The notes beneath the pieces were generated by a model. It made no database searches. It saw only the letters and a list, made by a program, of their open reading frames with translations, and was not told the DNA's origin. From NCBI GenBank assembly GCA_027000105.1, contig JALTOP010000140.1, forward strand, positions 1-6,521: a stretch of DNA of 6,521 nucleotides. Reading direction: 5' to 3'. Position numbers and translations under genes: made by a program. Origin of the DNA: Planctomycetaceae bacterium. GTDB lineage: Bacteria; Planctomycetota; Planctomycetia; Planctomycetales; Planctomycetaceae. This document shows, in pieces, positions 1-5,016 of this stretch (its first letter is position 1; each line of letters starts with the position of its first letter).

Positions 1-173
1 GCCTTGAGGACTTCGTCCGGTAGTGCCGAAACATTTCGAGCATCCAAAACTGGCTGGGTGGATGATTGAGGCCACCAGAACCAGATCAAAAGAAGGAGAA
101 GAAGCAACAGAATTGCTGCGACTGCGATCTTTCGACGCCGTTGATGATGTTCCAGCCTGGCAATGTTACTCAT
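1..173 (-). CDS. Membrane-anchored protein of unknown function, N-terminal part (runs off the window)
   Basis: Reading leftward from an ATG at 173-171 the frame stays open for 57 codons to the window edge, so only the N-terminus is seen. The protein begins MSNIARLEHHQRRRK and is followed by one strongly hydrophobic segment (about residues 16-34, a run of eight leucines then IWFWW). A polar stretch comes next (PQSSTQPVLDARN...). A basic cluster before the membrane span suggests N-in topology with the rest of the protein outside the cytoplasm. The start codon overlaps the TGA of the upstream DUF1559 gene (ATGA), and a GGAG ribosome binding site sits five bases before it inside that gene. Translational coupling is therefore likely. 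No family can be assigned from the visible part. It could be a single-span anchor or an uncleaved signal sequence. The reading frame is well supported, the function is unknown. Confidence 0.8.
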   Translation of the reverse strand, partial: MSNIARLEHHQRRRKIAVAAILLLLLLLLIWFWWPQSSTQPVLDARNVSALPDEVLK

Positions 174-1051
174 TTCAACTCCACAGAATCGTTGCTATTG
201 ACCGTTCCCATGCTCCACCAGATTTCATGATCAATATTTTCACTGGCAAAGCGAACCGCCCCATCGGCCATAAGCACATTCACTCCATGCGAATGGGCTC
301 CGACCGCTGCATGAGTCTGAAAAAGATAAGGGAAAAAACTACATGTTGGCGCATTGGGTGGAACGAAATGTGTGTAGCCGGAAAGTCCGGCGACGACTCC
401 ATTGCTCCGTCCACCAATACGAGGTGCTTCTGCTGTTCCGATACCACCGATGCACTGCAGGCTCAATGCTTGCAATTCGCCGCGCGACCGCTTGACAGGA
501 AAAAGATCGGTAGGAATGAAATAACCCAGGTGCCAGTTATTGGTTATCGATTCCGAAATGAAAGCCGTCTGGGATAATCCATCAGTCACACTGGTAGGGG
601 ATTGCGCGGACCAGACGAATCCACGGGCATCACCCAGAAAAGGCAACATCGCTTTGTTGGGCGTATAACTTGTCACGTTGTTACTCTCTGTGGTTGGATC
701 TTCCGGGCATAGATAAAGAGGGATTCTTGGGATCATCTTCACCTTCAGGGAATAATCATTGACTGCTTCAACTCGTTCATAAACCTCCTGCTGTTCAAGG
801 TACGGCAGTAACGCATAAAGGGCTCCCTGTTGGTGGGGACCACCGGGGAACCGTCTATGCACATCAATGTAGTTGTGAGTTGCCACACCAATCTGCCGGA
901 GATGGGAACGACAAACCGTCATCCTCGCTGACTGGCGCACCTGTTGAATCGCGGGAAGCAACAAGGAAATCAGCAATGCGATAACAGTCAGTACAACAAG
1001 CAGTTCAACAAGAGAGAACCCGCGAGTCCGCTGTGGCATTGCCTGTTTCAT
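170..1051 (-). CDS. DUF1559 domain protein with type IV prepilin-like N-terminus
   Basis: This is a pseudopilin-like protein of the DUF1559 family (SBP_bac_10 type), abundant in planctomycetes and of unknown exact role. I chose the start at 1051, giving 293 residues. It leaves a short leader (MKQAMPQRTRG) before the classic prepilin peptidase site G11|F12-SLVE16 and a hydrophobic helix (LLVVLTVIALLISLLLP), and GGGAAAG-like purines (GGGAAAG, six bases upstream) precede it. The in-frame ATG at 1090 would overlap the preceding gene. Other family landmarks are visible: ALYALLPYLEQQ, LCPEDP (about 114-119), SVTDGLSQT (about 154-162), and the C-terminal signature HGVNVLMADGAVRF (about 255-268). The product should be processed by a prepilin peptidase and anchored in the inner membrane through its helix. 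It lies 23 bases after the small exported-protein gene and overlaps the next gene by four bases, so it is probably the middle gene of an operon. The family call is secure, the biological role is not known. Confidence 0.93.
   Translation of the reverse strand: MKQAMPQRTRGFSLVELLVVLTVIALLISLLLPAIQQVRQSARMTVCRSHLRQIGVATHNYIDVHRRFPGGPHQQGALYALLPYLEQQEVYERVEAVNDYSLKVKMIPRIPLYLCPEDPTTESNNVTSYTPNKAMLPFLGDARGFVWSAQSPTSVTDGLSQTAFISESITNNWHLGYFIPTDLFPVKRSRGELQALSLQCIGGIGTAEAPRIGGRSNGVVAGLSGYTHFVPPNAPTCSFFPYLFQTHAAVGAHSHGVNVLMADGAVRFASENIDHEIWWSMGTVNSNDSVELK
179..182 (-). promoter_or_regulatory. Ribosome binding site for the membrane protein, inside the DUF1559 gene
   Basis: GGAG on the minus strand lies five bases upstream of the ATG at 173-171. 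It falls within the last codons of the DUF1559 gene and decides the start of the downstream gene at the ATGA overlap. Confidence 0.6.
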
Positions 1052-1074
1052 TTCAATCTTTCCCGTGAAAGATA

Positions 1075-1497
1075 TTACGGAATCGTCCAAAAATTGATAT
1101 CAGTATCCGAGTTGAAATTGAGGGAATCCATCACCTCAATCTCTACCTTGTACTGACCCGCTGCAGTGAATCTGTTTGCGGTTCCCAGCGTGCCGTCCGG
1201 ATGTGTCTTCCATGTTCCTTCGGTAGAACCGACAGGGACACTCGTAGATTTGACCTGTAAAGGGCCAAGCGGACTGTTATGTTTCCATATGCCCCCCACC
1301 TTTTTATAAAGCTCACCAGTAACCGTACTTGATCCTCCATTTCGCTCGCCTGCTGTAGTCCCTTCAACGTCTGTGCAATCCCAGGTTGGTCCATTTCCTG
1401 ACGCCGGGGTAACAATATCGACCGTCAATGCAGCCATTAAACAAGGGGTGATGCAGCCAGTTGCCAGCAACAAGGTAATTCTATCCAACAACTTCAT
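1075..1497 (-). CDS. Small exported protein, beta-rich with Ig/PKD-like C-terminus, function unknown
   Basis: The gene encodes 140 residues. The start at 1497 is set by an AAGGAG ribosome binding site six bases upstream and by an immediate signal peptide: MKLLDRI, a hydrophobic stretch to about residue 23, and likely cleavage near LMAA. The frame stays open further upstream to an ATG at 1740, but that extension has no SD-supported start and would bury the signal peptide. The mature part starts LTVDIVTPASG, is rich in Gly, Thr and Ser, and ends with GTANRFTAAGQYKVEIEVMD. The pattern of aromatic/Gly followed by alternating hydrophobics resembles the last strands of Ig- or PKD-like beta-sandwich domains. 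That fold is inference. A Cys at residue 15 (LATGC) loosely resembles a lipobox, but the leader before it is short. It is the probable first gene of the operon with the DUF1559 pseudopilin. I do not recognise a named family. Confidence 0.82.
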   Translation of the reverse strand: MKLLDRITLLLATGCITPCLMAALTVDIVTPASGNGPTWDCTDVEGTTAGERNGGSSTVTGELYKKVGGIWKHNSPLGPLQVKSTSVPVGSTEGTWKTHPDGTLGTANRFTAAGQYKVEIEVMDSLNFNSDTDINFWTIP

Positions 1498-1503
1498 TCC
1501 AGA

Positions 1504-1509
1504 CTCCTT
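1504..1509 (-). promoter_or_regulatory. Ribosome binding site deciding the start of the small exported protein
   Basis: AAGGAG on the minus strand, six bases before the ATG at 1497-1495, is the best Shine-Dalgarno match in the window. It selects the 140-residue form over the 221-residue form starting at 1740. Confidence 0.75.
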
Positions 1510-1750
1510 CGGTACAGGGTAAACCATACTTCCGACATGAGCAAGAAAAGATCTGCTCTTTTGACCAATGGGAATGAATGTCCCCCCGAAGAAGTCAAGA
1601 TAAATTGGAAAAAGTAAGAGAATTCGTCGCGAGTGGCCTGACCGCCCACCGTAACAGTGTCGATATTCGTTTGAAATCCGATTGAGTTGAGGATTGAAAT
1701 GAATCCATTGCACCGCAAAGTCATATCTTGTAGTGTGCATCGCAGCGAAC

Positions 1751-1809
1751 TAACCGGGGCACATATAAAACATATAAAAGAGTGCTCTGTCTGCATCTGT
1801 TCCCGGTTA
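1751..1809. repeat. 8-bp inverted repeat spanning the pgi upstream region
   Basis: TAACCGGG at 1751-1758 is an exact inverted match to CCCGGTTA at 1802-1809, with 43 bases between the arms. The interior holds the 9-bp tandem repeat and the first copy of the TGCATCTGT repeat. It could be two half-sites for a regulator or an RNA stem in the pgi leader. With arms this short and this far apart, chance remains possible. Confidence 0.4.
1761..1778. repeat. 9-bp tandem direct repeat (ACATATAAA x 2) upstream of pgi
   Basis: ACATATAAA occurs twice back to back (1761-1769 and 1770-1778), 70-87 bases upstream of the pgi start. Each copy contains TATAAA, which resembles a -10 element in the pgi direction, but I see no convincing -35 element at the right distance. 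It could mark an AT-rich promoter core or be a simple tandem duplication. Confidence 0.55.
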
Positions 1810-1822
1810 TGCATCTGTACCC
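1792..1822. repeat. 13-bp direct repeat just upstream of pgi
   Basis: TGCATCTGTTCCC (1792-1804) and TGCATCTGTACCC (1810-1822) match at 12 of 13 positions with an 18-base period. The second copy ends 25 bases before the pgi ATG. Two spaced direct copies this close to a start suggest a binding site for a regulator or an element in the pgi leader. That function is inference. Confidence 0.5.
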
Positions 1823-1847
1823 AACAATAAAAAGCTGAAAGATCAAA

Positions 1848-3266
1848 ATGTCTTCTCCCATCCGATACGAATTCAATGAAGCCCGTGCCGCCATTTCAGA
1901 TGCTCATTGGAATGAATTGGCCGAACCGTTGGAAGAAGCCCGGCAGGAAGTTTTTGCCGATGTTGAACTGTTTAACAGCGGCGGTGATGTCCCGCAGGAA
2001 AAGCAGCCGCTCGATGCCGGGTTTATCGAGTTTCCCCGTCGGTTGTTGGATGAGTACGAGAAAGATTCTTCGGGCAGTCTGCTTGGGCGGATTCTGGAAT
2101 CCGGTCAGATGCTGCGGGATGAACTGGACCGCCTGGTTGTCCTCGGAATCGGTGGTTCCTACATGGGAATGCGGGCGCTGTTCGAAGGATTGTGCGATCC
2201 GTATCATAATGAACAGCCGCGAGAATTACGGGGAGAGATTCCACGGCTTTATTTTGAGGGGAATAACGTCGATAACGATGCAGCACAATCGCTGCTGAGG
2301 TTATTGAAAACGCAATGCAAAGACGCAACCGATTTCGCCCAGCGATGGGGGATTGTTGTGATCAGTAAATCGGGCGGCACATTGGAAACCGCGTTGGCGT
2401 TTCGATTATTTCGCGAAGCGCTCGAAGAATACTACGGCAGCGAGTCCCGCGAAGCGACCCGGTACGTGGTGCCTGTCACGGGCGAAACCGGCAAGCTGCG
2501 AGACTTCAGTAACGAGCGGGGTTATCCGACGGCCTTTCCGATTCCCGATGGCATCGGCGGACGGTTTTCCATCTTCACAGCTGTCGGGTTGCTTCCAGCC
2601 GCGGCGATGGGGATCGACGTGGTTCAACTGCTCGAAGGAGCAGCGGAGATGACCGAGCGATTTCGAACTGCCGGTTCGGGGGATAACCCGGCGATGGATT
2701 ACACGGCGGTCTGTCACCTGCTCGAAAAGCATGCCGGCCTGAAAACTCGCATCCTTTCAACATGGGGCAAAGCACTCGAAGCAAGTGGTTTGTGGTACGA
2801 TCAGCTTCTGGCGGAGTCGCTCGGCAAGCAGGAGAAAGGAGCGCTTCCGTTGACGGTCGTCAACACGCGCGACCTGCACAGCAGAGGTCAGCAACATCAG
2901 GAAGGTGTGCGGGATAAACTGATCACCAATATCTTCATTGAAAAACCGAATGACGATCTTCTGGCGATCCCTCAAGTCGAGGAAAACCGAAATCAGGATC
3001 AGCTCAATAAATTCGCGGGTAAAACGATGCCCGAGGTTCTGCGGGCCGCCTTCGATGGAACCAATAAGGCGTATGCCGATGTCAACCGCCCGACAGCCGA
3101 TCTGTTCTTTCCGGAATTGAATGCTCACGTACTCGGACAGTTCTTCCAGATGATGATGCTCGCGACCGTGCTGGAAGGCCGCCTGATCGGCATCAACCCG
3201 TACGGACAACCGGGCGTCGAAGCGTACAAAAAAAACATGAACGCGATTCTCTCCGGCGAAATGTAA
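1848..3266 (+). CDS. pgi: Glucose-6-phosphate isomerase
   Basis: This cytoplasmic enzyme interconverts glucose 6-phosphate and fructose 6-phosphate in glycolysis and gluconeogenesis. At 472 residues it matches the shorter bacterial (Bacillus-like) form rather than the roughly 550-residue E. coli/eukaryotic form. Landmarks: nucleotide-fold-like GIGGS (100-104), sugar-phosphate loop SKSGGT (173-178), PGI signature 1 DGIGGRFSIFTAVGLL (234-249), the catalytic Glu in LLAESLGK (E323), the catalytic His in DLHSRGQQ (H344), and PGI signature 2 YGQPGVEAYKKN (452-463), with the catalytic Lys at 461. All expected catalytic residues are present. The phosphate loop reads SKSGGT-L where SKSGTT-T is usual. 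The start has only a weak GAAAGA ribosome binding site, but the N-terminus (IRYEFNEA) aligns with where family members begin. It is monocistronic by appearance: divergent from the left operon and convergent with the leucine-rich-repeat gene. Confidence 0.97.
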   Translation: MSSPIRYEFNEARAAISDAHWNELAEPLEEARQEVFADVELFNSGGDVPQEKQPLDAGFIEFPRRLLDEYEKDSSGSLLGRILESGQMLRDELDRLVVLGIGGSYMGMRALFEGLCDPYHNEQPRELRGEIPRLYFEGNNVDNDAAQSLLRLLKTQCKDATDFAQRWGIVVISKSGGTLETALAFRLFREALEEYYGSESREATRYVVPVTGETGKLRDFSNERGYPTAFPIPDGIGGRFSIFTAVGLLPAAAMGIDVVQLLEGAAEMTERFRTAGSGDNPAMDYTAVCHLLEKHAGLKTRILSTWGKALEASGLWYDQLLAESLGKQEKGALPLTVVNTRDLHSRGQQHQEGVRDKLITNIFIEKPNDDLLAIPQVEENRNQDQLNKFAGKTMPEVLRAAFDGTNKAYADVNRPTADLFFPELNAHVLGQFFQMMMLATVLEGRLIGINPYGQPGVEAYKKNMNAILSGEM

Positions 3267-3270
3267 GATA

Positions 3271-3307
3271 TCGGGAGACTCCAGCCTGAACGCTGGCTAT
3301 TGCCCGA
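3271..3307. terminator. Nested inverted repeat between convergent genes, possible bidirectional terminator
   Basis: TCGGG (3271-3275) pairs with CCCGA (3303-3307), and inside it CCAGC (3281-3285) pairs with GCTGG (3292-3296) around the six-base loop CTGAAC. The two stems are separated by small internal loops. It starts five bases after the pgi stop and ends 24 bases before the stop of the opposing gene, a natural place for transcript ends from both sides. There is no T-tract on either strand, so a classical intrinsic terminator is not shown. It may instead be a transcript-end stem or part of a dispersed intergenic repeat. Confidence 0.4.
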
Positions 3308-3331
3308 ACGCCGATTGTAGCCCACGACCGA

Positions 3332-4681
3332 CTATTGAATGGTAAGACCGGGAATCGCGGCTTTAATCGCCTTGATGCCTGCCTCGGTAACTTTTGTGTT
3401 GCCCAGAGTGATTGACTTCAGTTTCTTCAGGCCGTGCAGTTTTTTGAGCCCCTCATCGGAAACCTGCGTCAGCTTGAGATTGATTTTTTCCAGGTTGGTC
3501 AGCTTCGCCACGTATGTCATCGCCTGATCGGAAATTTCCGTTTCTTCCAGATTGAGCGATTTCAGGTTGGTCAACCCGGTGAGAGAAGCCAGACCGTCAT
3601 CGGTAATTCTGGTGAACCAGAGTTCGAGCACCTCCAGTTTTTTCAGTCCACCCAGGTGGGCCAGTCCTTCGTCACCAATGAAGGTTTCGTTGAGGTCGAG
3701 AGTCTGCAGGTTTTTCAGATCTTTCAGGAAAGCGCAACCTTCATCCGAAATGGCTGTGTCGCGGATCGACAGTTTTTTTAGTGAAGTCAGTGTGCCGATA
3801 ATCTTGAAGCCGTCATCACTGACATCGTCCCGTCGCAGGTGTAGCACCTGCAATTGTGTCATCCCGGCCAGATTTTTGATCCCGTCATCATTGATCTGGG
3901 TATCATCCATTTCGAGCAGTTTCCAATCCTTGCGTTTGCCCAGCGTATCCAATGCGGCATTCGTCAGGTTCGTCAGATTCACCCCCAATGATTTCAACGT
4001 CGGAATTTCAGTCAGGGTTTTGATCCCCGCATCGCTGATTTTGGTTCGGTCGAGTTTGACAGTCGCCAGTTTGGCAAGCTCTTTCAGATGCACCAGCCCG
4101 GCGTCTCCCACATTGGTGAACCGCAGATCGAGTTCGCGCAAATTATCGAGGTTTTTCAGATGGGCCAGTCCCGCATCGCTGAAGTTGGTTCTCCGAAGCA
4201 TCAAGGCGACCAATTGGGTCATCCCGCTGATATTCTTCAGTCCTTCGTCATCGGTGCGCGTTCCTTCAACGGAGAGAACTTTCAGAGTCTTCAGTTTGGC
4301 AACCTGTTTCAAGCCTTCCGAGGTAAAACCGGGGCCGTACAGAATCAGACGCTGAAGTGAATGCAACCCGGTCAATCGATCCAGAATTTCATCCGACGAT
4401 TCCAGCGTGCGAAAATCGGCGACGATCACATTCCCCTGTGCATTTTTTGTCAGTGTGACTCCCTGTTTCTCCAGGAACTGGACCGTTTCCGGATCATCTG
4501 GAACGACAGTCGGGGGCGATTCAGTCTGTTTGGATGAACTGACCTTTTGCTCCGTTTTTTTCTGTTCAGGTGATTGCGGTTGGCAACCGCTCAGCAAGGA
4601 AGTCAGCAGAGAAGTCGTCAACAGCAACAGAGAAAGCGATACAGGGATACTGACAGTTTTCGTTTTGACCGGTCCGGGCAT
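3332..4681 (-). CDS. Leucine-rich-repeat lipoprotein
   Basis: The product has 449 residues. The N-terminus is a lipoprotein signal: MPGPVKTKT, a hydrophobic stretch (about 11-30), then the lipobox LLSGC with the acylated Cys at 33. A charged, Ser/Gln/Lys-rich linker follows (about 34-62). From residue 109 to 444 there are 14 leucine-rich repeats, each exactly 24 residues with no insertion, following L..L.L..T.I.D.GL..L..L. Residues 85-108 form a degenerate extra cap repeat. Such planctomycete repeats build a curved solenoid suited to protein binding, and no catalytic domain is attached. The protein is predicted to sit in the periplasm or on the outer surface, lipid-anchored. A GGAAAG ribosome binding site lies seven bases before the ATG. 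It is convergent with pgi and divergent from the oxidoreductase, so it is probably transcribed alone. The binding partner is unknown. Confidence 0.93.
   Translation of the reverse strand: MPGPVKTKTVSIPVSLSLLLLTTSLLTSLLSGCQPQSPEQKKTEQKVSSSKQTESPPTVVPDDPETVQFLEKQGVTLTKNAQGNVIVADFRTLESSDEILDRLTGLHSLQRLILYGPGFTSEGLKQVAKLKTLKVLSVEGTRTDDEGLKNISGMTQLVALMLRRTNFSDAGLAHLKNLDNLRELDLRFTNVGDAGLVHLKELAKLATVKLDRTKISDAGIKTLTEIPTLKSLGVNLTNLTNAALDTLGKRKDWKLLEMDDTQINDDGIKNLAGMTQLQVLHLRRDDVSDDGFKIIGTLTSLKKLSIRDTAISDEGCAFLKDLKNLQTLDLNETFIGDEGLAHLGGLKKLEVLELWFTRITDDGLASLTGLTNLKSLNLEETEISDQAMTYVAKLTNLEKINLKLTQVSDEGLKKLHGLKKLKSITLGNTKVTEAGIKAIKAAIPGLTIQ
3350..4357 (-). repeat. Fourteen in-register 72-bp coding repeats (24-residue leucine-rich repeats)
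   Basis: Residues 109-444 of the lipoprotein split cleanly into 14 units of 24 residues, each beginning with L (W in unit 7) and carrying a T/D-x-[ILVF]-[STGN]-[DE]-x-[GA] turn near position 9-15. Examples are LRELDLRFTNVGDAG and LQTLDLNETFIGDEG. At the DNA level the units are diverged, so the periodicity is clear in protein and only partial in nucleotides. The 72-base period also keeps long antisense frames open, which are not genes. Confidence 0.85.
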
Positions 4682-4830
4682 TTCTTTTCTTTCCAGGGTA
4701 TTTCATGGTGTGCGGCGTTGGTTATGCCGATAGAAGTTGCGTTCAAAGTGAACATTCAATTGCGGGAATCAACCGACTTTTCCTGATGAATATACTCTAA
4801 CCACTTGCCATCTGCTTGTTCAATCCTTCT

Positions 4831-4851
4831 AATGGAATATCAGATTCCATT
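4831..4851. promoter_or_regulatory. Perfect 8-bp dyad, candidate operator
   Basis: AATGGAAT (4831-4838) and ATTCCATT (4844-4851) are exact inverted repeats around the five bases ATCAG. The site lies 165 bases before the oxidoreductase start and 149 bases before the lipoprotein start. A 21-base dyad between divergent genes is the usual shape of a dimeric repressor or activator site. No regulator is encoded nearby, so the assignment is inference. Confidence 0.5.
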
Positions 4852-4853
4852 GA

Positions 4854-4877
4854 TGGGATCGGTCCCAGCCGGGCTGG
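4854..4877. repeat. Two overlapping short dyads next to the candidate operator
   Basis: TGGGA (4854-4858) pairs with TCCCA (4863-4867) around TCGG. Overlapping it, CCAGCC (4865-4870) and GGCTGG (4872-4877) are inverted around a single G. The two cannot both form as hairpins at once because they share bases 4865-4867. No T-tract follows, so this is not an obvious terminator. Confidence 0.4.
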
Positions 4878-5004
4878 TTTGATTTGGGAGTCGCGTGGTG
4901 TGTCAACTTGAATTTGTCAGTTGCTTCCTGCTTTCCTGAATCCGTAATTACCGTCTTAATATGTGTGGCAGGAAAAGTCACTGTTCCGTTAACTGATACC
5001 AGAA

Positions 5005-5010
5005 AAGGGA
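5005..5010 (+). promoter_or_regulatory. Ribosome binding site of the oxidoreductase gene
   Basis: AAGGGA lies six bases before the ATG at 5017 and supports that start, which also places the twin-arginine motif at residues 6-12. Confidence 0.65.
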
Positions 5011-5016
5011 ATTCAA

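Larger units (their letters stand above)
1498..1847. other. Divergent intergenic region between the exported-protein operon and pgi
   Basis: No convincing gene lies in this 350-base gap. The minus-strand open frames crossing it lack ribosome binding sites and look non-coding. The gap must contain the promoters for pgi (plus) and for the exported-protein/DUF1559 operon (minus), but I see no pair of good -35/-10 boxes for either. The pgi-proximal 75 bases are repeat-rich: an 8-bp inverted repeat, a 9-bp tandem repeat and a 13-bp direct repeat (listed separately). The half nearer the exported-protein gene shows nothing beyond its ribosome binding site. Confidence 0.6.
4682..5016. other. Divergent intergenic region between the leucine-rich-repeat gene and the oxidoreductase gene
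   Basis: This 335-base gap carries no supported gene. It contains a cluster of three dyads (4831-4877) roughly midway, and the ribosome binding site of the oxidoreductase at its right end. TAATAT at 4957-4962 (plus) and TATATT near 4787-4792 (minus) are possible -10 elements, but neither has a good -35 partner, so I do not call promoters. Confidence 0.6.

Noticed and set aside
1052..1090. N-terminal extension of the DUF1559 protein to an ATG at 1090
   Set aside because: It would overlap the preceding gene and put 24 instead of 11 residues before the prepilin cleavage site. The ATG at 1051 has purine-rich upstream sequence and a typical leader length.
1708..1736. TTGCAC / TAGTGT as a -35/-10 pair for pgi with a 17-base spacer
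   Set aside because: The -10 matches the consensus at only three of six positions, and planctomycete promoters are poorly defined, so I do not call it.
1498..1740. N-terminal extension of the small exported protein to an ATG at 1740 (81 extra residues)
   Set aside because: The AAGGAG site and signal peptide at 1497 give a natural start. The extension is of odd composition, has no ribosome binding site and would leave the signal peptide internal.
1494..1814. Minus-strand open frame of 106 codons upstream of pgi
   Set aside because: It has no ribosome binding site, no recognisable domain and a Cys/Phe/Ser-rich composition typical of non-coding frames. It overlaps the repeat-rich pgi upstream region.
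2757..3209. Minus-strand open frame of 150 codons inside pgi
   Set aside because: It is an antisense shadow of a highly conserved enzyme gene, with no start signal or recognisable domain.
3552..4355. Long plus-strand open frame (267 codons) opposite the leucine-rich-repeat gene
   Set aside because: The 72-base repeat period keeps the antisense frame free of stops. The predicted protein is Ser/Arg/Phe-rich with no family features.
4787..4792. TATATT as a -10 box for the lipoprotein gene
   Set aside because: No acceptable -35 element lies 16-18 bases upstream on the minus strand.
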